Source: Harmothoe impar (Eukaryota > Annelida > Polychaeta > Phyllodocida > Polynoidae). Taken from it: DNA of 64,000 nt. Of the stretch, positions 21,670 through 34,132 are shown one piece after another (position 1 is the first letter of the stretch; the number at the start of each line of letters is the position of its first letter). Where the stretch lies: contig OX381705.1 of the NCBI GenBank assembly GCA_947462335.1, positions 41,928,675-41,992,674 of the forward strand, in the 5' to 3' direction. The notes under the pieces were generated by a model that saw only the letters and a list, made by a program, of their open reading frames with translations, searched no databases and had not been told where the DNA came from. Both the position numbers and the translations under genes were made by a program.

Positions 21670-24150
21670 GTAGGGCCAGCACGTGTTTGCGGATATTTAA
21701 ATGGACAGCTTTTAATTTCTACCGCCTAGCATGGAGTAGAGGCTTTTCCAGTGAGAGCTTGTTTTTCATTATGACCTCACCCCACAGCTGGCAATAAATT
21801 AATTGGCCCTTATGGCGTGGATGTGTGCTTGTGAGGGAGGTTATCTGCCTATACACACATGGTAATGAACCATGCCGTTTAGCATCAACCGTTTTGGGCT
21901 GGCCTGGATGATGTCAATTAACCTATTTCAGTACCCCGACCAATCAGTCTATATTTTTAGGCCCTGTGAAGTCGGTTTCTCTGTAAATATGGCATTTGCA
22001 CGTTTGCATCACTCCCTTAGTTGGAACACAACTGAACACGGGCCTAATATCTAGGATCCCCAGTATGTGGGATATTGTATATGCATATTTTAGACACCCC
22101 CCCCCCCCCCCGCAATACACACAGAAATTTGGGCACTACGAGGCTATTCCATTGCCAGACCCCTGTCCCCTCAACTGGAAAAGGTACTAAGGCTGGGTGA
22201 CCTAAAAGTAAAAATTGTGGATTGATAAAACAACAATTCAACTACGTTTTCTAGAAGTTGCCTTTATTGCACAATACGTGACGCAGGCCATTCAGCGTAT
22301 TTAAATGCACATTTCTAACGTATCACATATCATTACATTTGATTTCAACAATAACCAATGCAGTTGTTTGGTGAGGGTTGCAATTGCACTAAACACATGT
22401 ACATTGTTATCAAACCCGCTTTGGGAATAGCCTTTGACGGGAAGGCACTAATTCTCAGCGTAATAATACCTGTATATAATGTTAGCAGTACAGACCCTTA
22501 AACATACTATATTACAACAGACAATGACGAAGAATTACAGCACACATATTGGTCAACACTAAATTCAAGTAATGATGTATCTGTTGAGGTCTAACATAAT
22601 TCTGGGCTACGTACATTTAATATGTAGAACAATAGTTTCAGACTTTGTCAGTTACTTGGTCAAGATGACATTTGCCAATGGGACTGCGATCCCCAACTAC
22701 ATGTATACATGGCCGGGATACATGGATATGTTCATAGCTCCTCTTTACCGGTATCTTCTATCCCACGAGCCAGATGGTGGAAGCAGTTAGATTATATTCA
22801 TAAAGGAAACTGGGATGGTGTGCCCGATTAACGTAGTGATAAGGAGATGCAGTGGGGGGTATGCAATGAGAGGATACCTACGTCCCCCAGTAGTGGTGGA
22901 CACGTTATGGGTGACAGTAAATGAGCCCTGACCAGCAGGGATGGGGTGGGGCGTACAGAATGTTTGTGTGAAGGTCATACCGGGACATGTAGTACAATGT
23001 ACATTGTACTAATACACATCTCTATGTGCATCTAATGGCCGACTGGGGACGTTTTTTAGTAAACTTCAGAAAGGTCTCTATAGGTTATAGCAGAACTGTG
23101 ATATACCGTAGATCTTAGATTAATTTATGCGCTCCGATGATGATTAAGTACACCAGGGGCTGAGGGAAGGCAAAATTACCAGGATATGATAGAGACTAGT
23201 GATCTGAGCGTTGTAATATGAGGCCTCCAATCTAGCGTATCTTTCCCCAATATCTGCTCCATCTTTTGCATAAAATATTCTTTACTAAAAGAAATGTCTG
23301 CAGATTGAAATGACAAAAGCTTAAACAGAAGGAAGAAATATATACCCGGCACGCCCGCCTAAACACGAACCCGAAACATACCTTTCTTTATGTTTTTGTG
23401 CCTGAGTATATTTGCAGTGTCATCAGAGGAGACGCACGGTAGATTATACCAATGGATCCGTCTCGGTACAGGGGCCCTGAAGGCCGTGTCGACGGGCACC
23501 CATTGCTTCTGTCTTTTGCCATGGATTAAAAAAGTTGATTATTTAATCTCCTTCATCATACACATATAACATGCGACAAATACAATTATAACATACAAAG
23601 CATATTACTTAATACACTAATTTTCATCGATATATGAACGTATATCACAACTACCGGTAGCTGTACAAATAAATAAAGAAGCAGACAGGCGTCCGTGAGA
23701 AATTGGTCACTATCAACTTTGTCTTAATCCCAATGTGAGTTGTATACTTTAACTTAAACCAACATGAAATGGGAGAAGCTGCATTTGGCTAGCATCAGCA
23801 GTAGTATCAACACAGGCTACAGGATAAAGACCAACGCTTGATATACGTTTATCTTTCGATATCAGGTCAATAACTTGGGCCACAGACCATTATCTCTCTC
23901 CGATTCTTTTTGAACACAAGCCATTAATTATTCTGGTTCTCCAGACTAATTAAGATAAATAAAATAAGATTGAGCGTGTGAGTGGCTTCACAGATGACTC
24001 AGGATAAGCTGGAGCTGGAGCTAATCATGTACTTAGATATAGTACTCCCTTATAACCATTCATTGGTCAATTCTGGCATTAGAAATGAATTCCTTGTTAA
24101 AAAGTACCCTCAAGTCATGTGTCATACATGTATGTTATTCTATTTCAGGC
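21670..24150. other. Noncoding stretch, no gene seen
   Basis: No supportable exon. A poly-C run lies near 22097-22111. The area is AT-rich with scattered short open frames of no recognisable content. Confidence 0.3.
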
Positions 24151-24152
24151 CA

Positions 24153-24225
24153 GCAGATGGGTGTGGGTGAGCAGGTGGGTGTGGGGGAGCAGGTGGGTGT
24201 GGGCGTGCAGGTGGGTGTGGGCGAC
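24153..24225. repeat. 18-bp minisatellite (CAGGTGGGTGTGGGGGAG)n
   Basis: About four tandem copies of an 18-bp G-rich unit. The Val/Gly/Trp-rich and His/Pro-rich frames here are repeat products. Confidence 0.8.
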
Positions 24226-25366
24226 AGTTGCAGGCTGCTGGCATGTACCGCCTTTTGTCCCTATCAAAAAGCGAGTCGATCGGACGATAAACGGCGGAGA
24301 TATGGGTGGTACAATTTTGTCTGCACACGTTGACATCTCACGCAGTACGAGAAGTACCAGTAGCGCCACTCTTTGACGTCTGGCATGCGCTAGCCTCGCT
24401 TCCACCTCTCCTGTAGCCTTGAAACCATGAATGGTATATATTGTTCTCTGTGTAAATTACTGCCTTACCTTCGTTTTCATGAAGGTTACCGAAGGTACAT
24501 GCAATATTCAGCCCACAGAGCGTCTCAAAAAGCGTCTCACCCTGTTTTTATATAAGAACAAAGAGGATTCTGTGTAAAGGGACACTTCACGAAGGTCTGT
24601 GCTTTACTTGAAACCCCACCCTACCTGTCTCTAAAGAACCTGGCACTACTGTGCCCTAGTTCAAAAATTTAAAACTTCTGATATTTGACTTCGTCATAAA
24701 CGAATATAGATCATAGTTTGTCCACACATTAAAATAATTCAAGATAATTCAAGATACTTGAAGAGAAGTATCCTAAAAAGGTCTTACAAAAAGCGTCTCA
24801 CTTAGTATTACAAGATATCTCTCATTGACTTTGCATTGGAGTTGTGTGGACTGTAATTTAGACGAAAAACACATCTAGTACTTAAGAGTTTAATTTAACA
24901 GAATCACATTTTCCTGAATTTTTGTGACATTTTTTAAATTGCATATTTGGAGGGGTTGAGATAGGATATTTGTAATATTCTTTGCGGTATCATGTAGGAG
25001 AGTGTCCGATTGTACAAAACCATTTGTCAATATGTCTATAGGATGAATATTTCCTAGGTAAAATCCACTCTAAAGTTGAGTAACCGATTATCTTGAAATG
25101 GGTGCTCCAAACCGTCGAAAAAGACTCTGGGTGGTAACCCTGAGTCAAAAACGTAAAGTGACATCAGTATATCAGCCAGCCTTGGTTGATAAGTTAATGA
25201 AAGCAACATGTTTAAACAATGTATAGCCCAATACATCAATAGCTTACGACTGTTGAAACTATAAATTATTCAAAGTGATCATGACTAGCCAATTAATATA
25301 CTAGATACATGTATTTAGATTACAGAAGGACTATATATCAACACAGAATGTAATATCACTACAAGT

Positions 25367-25513
25367 CTATGGTAGGCATAGCCAACACATTTTCTCTCTT
25401 AAACGGACACAATCCTTTAAATCTATGCAGGTTCGTTCATTAATTGCTCCATTGGCTATTCCTTTAGTCATGAGTAATGAAATATCATACACTTCTGACA
25501 CTGGCATTAACTC
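25367..25513. repeat. 147-bp direct repeat, copy 1 (just past the ABHD2 stop)
   Basis: Identical by eye to 25910-26056. The pair brackets the last coding exon of ABHD2 (25544-25758): this copy is in the 3' untranslated side, the other in intron 6. It begins CTATGGTAGGCATAGCC. No terminal inverted repeat or coding content was seen. Confidence 0.85.
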
Positions 25514-25543
25514 GAAAGTACGGACTAACATGATGAGTTGCTA

Positions 25544-28500
25544 TCAGCATGTTTCACTTGGTGTGAGAAGAGGTGCTGATTCAGGGGTGAGTTTGTCTGT
25601 AGGCTCCACATGATCGGACACAGCGCTCATGGCATTGGAGTACTCAACCACAATTTTGTCAAGCCATGTGATAGATTCGGGAACGGCCATCCCTCCCTCG
25701 AAAAAACCCAGGTGACCACCATGCTCGGTCTGTGCGAATATCACATTGTCACGACTCACTGAAAATAAAACATGAAACACATGTATACATGCAGAGGAAG
25801 TGAATAGGACGGCAACCATGTTATAAACCCCCTCAGATGTATCTACAGCTTGTTTCGCAGTCCCTAATAAGGGTTTAAAAGTTTTGAAGCCACCTCCACA
25901 GGTGACAGGCTATGGTAGGCATAGCCAACACATTTTCTCTCTTAAACGGACACAATCCTTTAAATCTATGCAGGTTCGTTCATTAATTGCTCCATTGGCT
26001 ATTCCTTTAGTCATGAGTAATGAAATATCATACACTTCTGACACTGGCATTAACTCCGTTACGGCCACGCCAATTGGTGAACGGAGTGTGAGGGGTGGGG
26101 TATGGATTGATGAGAGAGATTAATCTGGTGAGGGATGAGGGTGAACGAGTGCTGGCTGCTTGTCTAAAGGTAAATGTGGAAGGGAAAGTTGTCCCCTCCC
26201 ACCCTACCTTTAAATAAACGCCCCACCCCAACCTAAATAACAGAAGTGGGGAACACAGAAAACTTACAAGCGAAGTCATTTGGTGTCGTTAGAAGGCAAT
26301 CTGGAATAATTGGGTCATCACGAGCGTTCAGGAAAAACATAGGAATGGTGATCTGCAATGAAATAATGTGTTGAATGTAACTTGTAATGGCTTATAATCT
26401 ATGCAGACAGTAATCAATTAACTGTATTCTTGATGATTGCATTAGTCTCCAATACGTCAGTGTGTCACCTCGTGGGAAAATAATGAACTATGTGCGTATG
26501 TGTTTCCTTCACAAGACAGTAATTTAGCTTTTAGCTTTAAATTAGTAAATATTACTTGTTAAGGTGGGTAGTCCCTATAGTCTAAATGTAATTAAATTTT
26601 GTCAAGATTTTCGCCATGAGGCCCAAATTATAAGTACTCTCTTATAGTGTCAAGAAAATAGGGGTGTCCCAAGCTAGTTTCTTAGATATCTGACTTTGAC
26701 TTTGGAGTGATCTGTAATAGCATCATATAGTATATAGCCACATACATGCATGAAATAACATCCTAAAGTAATTAATTTCTCTATGGTTCTCTTAGAATAT
26801 AGTTTCTAATGTTTTACATTCAGAAACAATATGAACATATGGTCCCCTGCATATTTCAAGTGTTTTCGGTGTTTGAAATCTTAAAATTAATAAATGGGGC
26901 ACATAACCTCAATGTGGTACAGGTATAGCTTTCAGCAGGCCTACTACCAGAGCCCCAGTAGAGTAGGAGCAAAACATTAGTCTTGCATGCAGGAGATCCT
27001 GGGTTCAAGGCCCGGTTAGGTCTTGCAGGGTATTTTTGAGTACACATAAAAAAATATATCTAATATACAAAAATATGACCAAAGGCACCCCCTGGTGTGT
27101 TCTGAGACAACTGCATGTGCATATGCGCATAGACCTGCGCAGTGGACGTGTTTACAATAGGGGCTAGCCACCTTAAGTACCAGTATGGGGAATTCGATAC
27201 AATACGGCCCATTGAATAATTGTGCATATAAAGTGCACGAGAATGGTACTTACATTGTGAATGACTTGTTTGCAGCTCGATGCCCGGTAATACTCCTCTA
27301 GGGTGGCGAACCCAGCACGCCGCATACTGTAAACCTCATCTATCTCAACCAGCGATGTGGCTTTGAAGAGGCGGTCTAGATCAAAGGCACCATACTTCTG
27401 CTGACACTGGGCACCGAACATCTCGTTGTAGTGGTTGCGCATAAGCTTCTTCTGATGCTGCGTCATGGCCCAGCAGTAGGCACGGCGGCACTGACTCCAC
27501 GACAAGATCTCATGTTGTGCCCTGTAAACGAGAAAAGTATGGCACATTTTTTATATTAATTTGATGCTCACCTGATACACATGTACATGTATTTACAGAA
27601 TTAGAAAGATATGGTTTATGCTTCACAGACTCCTGCCATAATCGAGAGGTAGGCCTACACTTTGTGTAAATTAGGCCATCGGATCCTGAGTACACGTAAA
27701 AATGTTATACTGAAAACCCATGTTCTTGGCTACATGCCAGTTTTTACCGTTTGTCAATTGGACAATTATTACGTTTGCTAAAGGATGAAAACTGATATAA
27801 ATAAACGATGTTTATTTAGCCGACCAGAATGTTTTTATACAAATTAAGTAATGAATTGCAGCTTCCTTAATATGAAACTACTTTCAAATATGCCATAGAA
27901 ATAGAACTTGAGTTAATTGTCGAGGCATTCAGTTATCTATGTAACAACATCAAACGTGGGGGTGGGGTGGTGCAGTAGACATTATGCGAGTTGCTGTGGT
28001 AGATTAATATTGAACGCTATATCGGAATAGCCAGTTGATCACTGCGCCAATATCACATAGCTAGGTCCTTAGGTGGCCGTGATAAAATTCTGACGTTGTA
28101 GATTGCTACTCCAGTGTTAGTTGATAGCATTCCTTAAACTACATGTTCATGGTGACAGGTCTGTCATTTAATGCGTATGCAATTTTCTAATGGTAACATC
28201 ACTAATACTAATTAACTTCTGTGATATAGATAGGCCCGGACATTGTTGTATAATAAAGAGGTCACTGCACGCTTGTGTGATCCTGAGTGGCATCATGTCT
28301 CGTGTGCTCCGCTGCGCTACTCACTTGACGTGATACTCACCCATATAACCTTTAACCATCTTGGATTTCCCTCAATCATGATCAGATATATAATGTATTC
28401 CTGAATAATCCCAACCAATGGTTCTTTTTTTTTTCAAAATGGATTATCAGTGTGAAAGGGTATGTGGTTGGGAGTTTTTTGTATTATCTATGTTGAAATT

Positions 28501-29600
28501 ACATGTATATCGTAATACAAGTCTGGGGAATAGGCTTGGATTCAACTACAGCATTCATACCATCGATTTACTTATTATAGAATGGGGATCGGGTCGAGTG
28601 GAAGCACTTGGAGTGGAACAACAGGAACTATGTAAGGATCAAAGTACAACATGTACTATACATCACCTCTTTTTGTTCTTTTTCATTTTGAAAATAATAT
28701 ACCTCGGCATTTAATTTAGCAAATTGCGTTTTACAATCCAGAGAGAAATGTGTTGGACAAAGAGGACCAGAGAGCAGATGGTGAACTTTTGGGATGGATT
28801 GGGGCCCTGAGAAGGGCCTGTGGGTAGCGGGCCCTGAGAAGGACCATTGGTTTGTGTGGGCCTGAGGAGGGCCTTACGAGGGTACAGGAGGGCGTCAGTG
28901 GCGCTGCCAGGTGAGGTGCTGCGCCTGGTGCGTGCAGATAACAGACATGTGTAACTGACGGGTGACGAGCACCTCCATCATCTCTGTCCACGTCTGTTGG
29001 GCAGCCTCCTGCACCTCCCACGGCTCCTCCTCCAGCTCCTCCTCCTCACCCAACCACTCCTGGGCCGGCACGTCCTCAGCAGCACGCCGGGCCAGCGCCG
29101 ACACGGCCTCCAGGGCCGCCTGCAGCTTGAGGGTGCGCAGACCGGCGAAGGACGGCCGCTCATTGAGCAGAGCCCGGGTGAAGAGCACCATCTCCCGTCG
29201 CACCATGGAGTCGAGCAGGCGGACTGTGTTGGGCAGCAGGGAGGCGGCAGAGGTAGAGGATGGCACTGGGGTAGTCATGGTGGCAGCTGTGTGTTGTCAG
29301 GATGAGTGACAGACATGAACACTTGGCTGGGTTATATAGGGCGCCTCCCACCTCCTGTAGCAGGCATAGTGCCGGGCTGCCCTCTGTGTAAGGGCTTCCC
29401 TTCACTCCCGGCACGTCTCCACTCACCCACTACCTGTGGTGGGACCTCTACCTGTGAGACACCTTCATCCTATGAGGTACCTTCCCCCTGCGACAGGTCT
29501 TCCCGTTAACACTACATCTCTCCACTTCTAACAGCCACACGCCACTCCCGTGCGGCTGGGGAGGGCGAGTTGTGTGTGTGGCCGGGGGATAGGGAGGGCG

Positions 29601-29653
<53 letters not shown>

Positions 29654-32600
29654 CAGGGGTGGGGTAGGGTAACACCTCCTGGCTTTGATGTTGGAATCAC
29701 GACGGCTGTAGGTGGGTACCCGGCGTATGGTGCTGAGGGAACCCTGGTTGTGCACCTCTTACACCGCTCCACCCGTCACACACACGGCACCAACAGGACA
29801 AAAACGGGCGCTCTTCCATGTTGCTACATACATGTACATGTTTATATGTCATATATATGCATACGATATGCATGCCACCAATATTATTCTCAAACATGGT
29901 TGATAATGGCGTTTCAAGTTAAAGCTCTCGTGACAGGTCGCTCCCTGGTCGGGGCTATTTTCTTTTAGGTTTTGAAAATAATTTGATTGAACTCCTCACA
30001 ATGTACAAATGAGTCAAATAGTGGATAAGTGAAGCCAATAAATATCAAAAGCATTAACCAATATACATTCTCCCAAATACACATTTGTAAAAACAAAGTA
30101 GTAAATGCATGTAAATGGGGTTATCATTGAACTCAAGGCACATTTATACAATATACCGGGAATGACAATTTCATGTATTTGGGGTTGAGAGTTGTAAATA
30201 GTGGTTCGGACACTTGGGTGATGGACCCATTGGCTACCATGTCAGCATCATAAACCTGGCTGGGTGATCTAACCACTACAATATCGTAACCCTAGCACGG
30301 GCCCTAGCTATACTTACATTTCAGCATCATAACCCTGGCAACATGAAATGCCGCCTATGAAATTTTGCTGGTTGCCATCCTTCTCGCCCAGGTACTTGGT
30401 GATGATGTTGCCGCCCATGGAGAAGCCGCAGGCTATCAGCTTAGAGTTGGGGTACTGACGCCGCACCTCCTCCACCATCAGCGCATACTCCTCTGTACCA
30501 CCTGCAGGTAAAACACAAGCACCATTTCATTTTAAGATGAAAGAAAAATGTTCATTACATAATCGTGGCATTTCACCTGACTCGCCTAAACAACACAACC
30601 TGTTGGGGATGTCACCGAAAGGGTATCGTGAGGTAACATGGCTAGGACTAAGGTTATCGCTTGTTTTTTGTGACAGGTCAAAATCTCTTTTATCTCTAGT
30701 CGGGATAAGGGCCTGTGCCTGGCAGTGCAGGTGTACTTATCAAGGGGCCCAGCAGTTTCTATCCCGGGCCATGCACACTGGAGTGTGTAGCGTGCTAGTG
30801 TTTGGATATGAAACCTAGGAGACTATGGTCTGGTGCATGTCTGGGGTAAACATTCCCAGAGAGACTAGTTTATAGCTCTATGACTTAGACTTCCACACAA
30901 TTATACAGTCAACTCCCTCTATTGCGACCACCCTTGGGACTATCCAAAAGTGGTCGTAATAGTGAGGTGGTCGCACTGGGGGGAGTCAAGGTTATGCACA
31001 GATATATATGGAGTTATTCTTTTTTATTATTGTTTCCCAACTATTATAAAATGCCATTATTACACAGTATACTAAAGACCACTATTAACCATGTGACTAA
31101 CAGTTACTCGTCAGTGATGTATTCACGCATCATGCCGACCCTATGGGGTTGATACACTCCATGGCATGATACCTGCACAGTGGCGGATCCAGGATTGTCT
31201 AGGGGGGGAGGGCAAACCTGGCCAACCTGGACTGACTGTCTGTTTCCTGCGAGTGAAGTGCAGCGGCCATATTAGGGGGCTTTGAGGGCATGCCCCCTAG
31301 ACAATTTTGATGGTCTGGATGTGAAATGATGCATTCTCATGTATTTTAGGATGCAATATTTTAAGACTCAGACCCCTTCCCTCCCTCCAGGTCATGTTAT
31401 ATAATATTGTATCCATCTCTCTCCTTTTCTGCTCTTTTCTTCTCTTTTCTTTTCTCTTACTCCTATTCCCCCCCCCCTTTTTTTTGGGGGGGGGGCAAGG
31501 CCCGTCGGGCCACCCCCTGGATCCGCCAATGCGCCATGCATATATATGCAGGACATGCGCCTTTCTCCCCAAGGCCCAAGGCTGCATCATGATGACAAGA
31601 GCCCCCCCCCCCCGACGTGTCCCGTGTCTGGCCTGAAGAGTGACAGCCCCCCTCCCCCCCGCCTCACCTGTTCACTGGTCAGGGGGGAAAGGGAGCGAGG
31701 CCACCTCAAACACCTGCCCAGTGGTCGGGTGGAGAGGAAGAGAGGCCACCTCAAACACCTGCCCAGTGGTCGGAGTGAAGAGGGAAAGAGGCCACCTCAA
31801 ACACCTGCCCAGTGGTCGGAGTGAAGAGGGAAAGAGGCCACCTCAAACACCTGCCCAGTGGTCGGAGTGAAGAGGGAAAGAGGCCACCTCAAACACCTGC
31901 CCAGTGGTCGGAGTGAAGAGGGAAAGAGGCCACCTCAAACACCTGCCCAGTAGTTGGAGTGAAGAGGGAAAGAGGCCACCTCAAACACCTGCCCAGTAGT
32001 CGGAGTGAAGAGGGAAAGAGGCCACCTCAAACACCTGCCCAGTGGTCGGAGTGAAGAGGGAAAGAGGCCACCTCACATACCTGCCCAGTGGTCGCAATAG
32101 AGGAAGAATATGTGATTTGGGACTTAGAATTTAGTGGTCGCAGGGTGAGGTGGTCGCAATAGAGGGGTGGTCGCATTCAAGAGAGTTTATTACATTAAAA
32201 CAGAGGGAAAAACGATTGGGACTTTTTAAATATGGTCGCAATGATGGGGTGGTCGCACTGGAGAGGTGGTCGTTAAGTGAGAGTTGACTGTACTTTGAAA
32301 TTACATAGACTAACTTAGAACTGAGCCCAAAGTAATATCCCCATCATATTGTAATTTCTAGAGCTAAATGTCTCCACTGGTTCTCTTTTCTCATGGTGCA
32401 GCTACTGACAGAACTGACAGCTCATTGATACAAATGTACTATAGATAGTATAGGAAGACAGCTGTACAACATCTACTTAGTTGTAACATCCTTGAACCTT
32501 ACCATATGTGAAGATGCGCGGTGCAGTGAGGCGCACCTCCCGTAGAGCCCCCAGATGGTTAAGGACGGCTACGCGGTAACCATGGTTCTGGGCATTGTCT

Positions 32601-34132
32601 ACACATGTGCAGATGTACAACGACTCACTGCTGTTGGCGATACCAGGGCAGATAAGAAGCGTGAAATCACCTAAAGTAGTCAAAGTAGTCATTATGTATT
32701 ATGCTGTCTTTCTGGTATATATTTTCAAGCCCACTTTAGGGAGTGCTCATTTTTTAACAACAGGGGGGGGGGGGGCGGTGAGATTTGGCGCGGAGCGCGC
32801 GAAATTTTTTCACCCCCCCCCGCTAGAGGGGTCGACATTTTTTACCCCCCCCCCCCCCCGGCAGGCCGAAAATCACGCGCGTTCGCGCCCCTTTGTAGCA
32901 TAGTAACACGCGGGCTTTTTCCCTCAAAACAGGTTGAATTTTTTTCACCCCCCCCCCCCCCCAAGAGGGGTCTAAATTTTTTACCCCCCCCCCCCGGTCA
33001 AGGGGTCCAAATTTTTTACCCCCCCCCCCCCAAATCCACCACCCACCCCTGTTGTTAAAAAATGAGCACTCCCTTATTTCCATGAAAACATAAAAATACA
33101 ATATCTGTATTTGGTTAGAACATGTGCAAATGAGGAGAAAACCTAAAATAGAATATAATACCATTTATATTTGATTGAGTTCCAACGCATCATACCTCAT
33201 CGTTTTCTCAAGTACAGTTTTTTCATTAAGTTGTCATTTGATTTATTTCATCTTCTGTAGATACCGTCACCTATATCAGTCCCTGAGGTTAACAAAGGAA
33301 TTCAATAAAAATCGATATGCTTTTTAATCAACACTGTTCACCTTCTTCTTTGGGAGAGACTGTATGTAAGTTCTTACCATAGGGATGTTGTCTGAGTGGT
33401 TCAAACACATCGTATGTCATCGTAGCTCCATCTGGCATGGGTACACACACCCTCTCTCCTCTTGGAAATGGTGTCTTGACCCGGCCGAGCCGACCGTACA
33501 CAATGGTTTGTAGGTGACCACTTTTGCCCCACAACAAAGGTGGAACATACCTGGAAAGAACCCCACATTTTGTTAGGTGTGATACCCTTGGCATTACAGA
33601 TACAGGACCCCTCACGTGTTAAGTATAAGTATATTAATTCAATCAACATTCTAGTGGTAAAAAAATGTGGTGTTAACTTAGTTAATTAACAAAGTGGTAC
33701 ACTTCAAGAACGATTAGATATTAAGCACATTGTTACTGATAACAAACTTTATAATAACAAAAAAAATGCATCAAATTTACTGAAATGTTAATGAACAAAA
33801 ATAGACTATTAGTCTACTATCACATTTATAATATTAACAGCTCTGATCAATTGATACTATTATAAAGCTTTTCTATTCCTGTAAACATGTTTAGATACAG
33901 ATTAATCAATGTAATCATACTCTACTTACGGTTCCAACAGGAGAGGGCATGCGTTTATGACCTTTTGATTGAAGGGAGATTTGTTGTAGACCAGCGTCGG
34001 TGAGGAGGCTGGACTGGCCAACAGGAGAAGACGTACTGTAACATAGAGGACGGCCACGGCCACTAGGAACAACATGAAACTCATGCCGTCCCCGGCCATC
34101 AGGGGCAGGTAGGGGGTGGCGGGTGCCGACAT
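25544..34132 (-). CDS. ABHD2: ABHD2-type monoacylglycerol lipase, seven coding exons
   Basis: Exons (minus strand, high to low): 34132-33930, 33550-33378, 32670-32503, 30501-30318, 27521-27254, 26352-26268, 25758-25544. All introns are GT-AG and phases match, giving 431 codons, close to the 425 residues of human ABHD2. I start at ATG 34132 because it has a strong ACCATG context and fits the family N-terminus; the frame above it has no better ATG. Residues 17-41 form a hydrophobic signal anchor. YVPPLLWGKSGHLQT, CPGIAN, the nucleophile GFSMGGN, the acid in NARDDP and the catalytic His in HGGHLGFFEG are all present. Family members are membrane-bound alpha/beta hydrolases acting on monoacylglycerols. 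Introns carry MITEs, a minisatellite and a possible nested gene. No canonical polyadenylation signal was identified. Confidence 0.95.
25910..26056. repeat. 147-bp direct repeat, copy 2 (ABHD2 intron 6)
   Basis: Copy of 25367-25513 lying 543 bp away on the other side of the terminal exon. I found no mismatch between the two copies. Confidence 0.85.
26949..27025 (+). repeat. tRNA-derived remnant in ABHD2 intron 5
   Basis: CAGTAGAGTAGGAGCAAAAC, an anticodon-like loop TTGCATG and a B box GGGTTCAAGGCCCGG follow tRNA order. The acceptor stem is not convincing, so it is likely a SINE head or tRNA pseudogene. Confidence 0.4.
28895..29278 (-). CDS. Hypothetical intronless protein nested in ABHD2 intron 4
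   Basis: A 127-codon ATG-initiated frame in a GC-rich island, same strand as ABHD2 and inside its intron 4. I do not recognise the family. The protein has a Ser/Pro/Ala N-terminus, a helix-like Leu/Arg/Ala-rich middle (RREMVLFTRALLNERPS, LQAALEAVSALARRAAED), an acidic stretch with EEEELEEEP and a polar tail. The ATG context is CCACCATGA, favourable. A TATATAA box lies 54 to 60 bp upstream of the ATG, a good core-promoter position. Against it: the GC-rich composition alone favours long open frames, and the overlapping frames on the other strand are also open. It could be a real short gene, a retrocopy, or chance. Confidence 0.4.
   Translation of the reverse strand: MTTPVPSSTSAASLLPNTVRLLDSMVRREMVLFTRALLNERPSFAGLRTLKLQAALEAVSALARRAAEDVPAQEWLGEEEELEEEPWEVQEAAQQTWTEMMEVLVTRQLHMSVICTHQAQHLTWQRH
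29332..29338 (-). promoter_or_regulatory. TATA box upstream of the nested intron-4 ORF
   Basis: The minus-strand sequence CCTATATAACCC contains TATATAA at 29338-29332. A start site 25-35 bp downstream would fall near 29305-29313 around TCACTC, leaving a 5' untranslated leader of about 30 nt before the ATG at 29278. Confidence 0.4.
29603..29651. repeat. (GT)n microsatellite in ABHD2 intron 4
   Basis: About 24 uninterrupted GT dinucleotides. It explains the Val-Cys and Thr-His repeat frames here. Confidence 0.95.
31177..31524. mobile_element. hAT-like MITE with CAGTGGCGGATCCAGG ends
   Basis: Left end CAGTGGCGGATCCAGG with a G-run after it; right end CCCCCTGGATCCGCCAATG. CAGNGGCGGATCCAGG termini are common in animal MITEs. 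The poly-C and poly-G runs sit at the inner edges of the arms. A clear 8-bp duplication was not found. Confidence 0.5.
31697..32090. repeat. 46-bp minisatellite, about eight units
   Basis: The unit starts GAGGCCACCTCAAACACCTG and includes CCCAGTGGTCGGAGTGAAGA. Units are nearly identical, so the array is young. The Lys/Arg/His-rich frames over it are repeat products. Confidence 0.9.
32739..33073. mobile_element. Harbinger-like MITE with poly-G/poly-C tracts, in ABHD2 intron 2
   Basis: Ends GGGAGTGCTCATTTTTTAAC and its inverse, flanked on both sides by TTA, a three-base duplication as in PIF/Harbinger elements. The interior alternates long C or G runs with AAATTTTTTA words. Relatives start at 41570 and 55260 and end near 42655, each also abutting TTA. 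Confidence 0.65.

Larger units (their letters stand above)
30906..32290. mobile_element. Pogo/Tigger-like non-autonomous element in ABHD2 intron 3
   Basis: Ends are TA-CAGTCAACTCCCTCTATTG and the inverse GAGTTGACTG-TA. Subterminal sequence is rich in GGTCGCAATA and its complement TATTGCGACC. A CAG-start terminus, TA duplication and TTGCGACC-like subterminal words are typical of pogo/Tigger elements (established pattern); the family name is inference. It has been enlarged by an inner element (31177-31524) and a minisatellite. A truncated relative is at 14622. Confidence 0.7.

Noticed and set aside
23400..23530. Possible short minus-strand exon starting ATGGCAAAAGACAG
   Set aside because: A short open run without a convincing donor, partner exon or recognisable protein.
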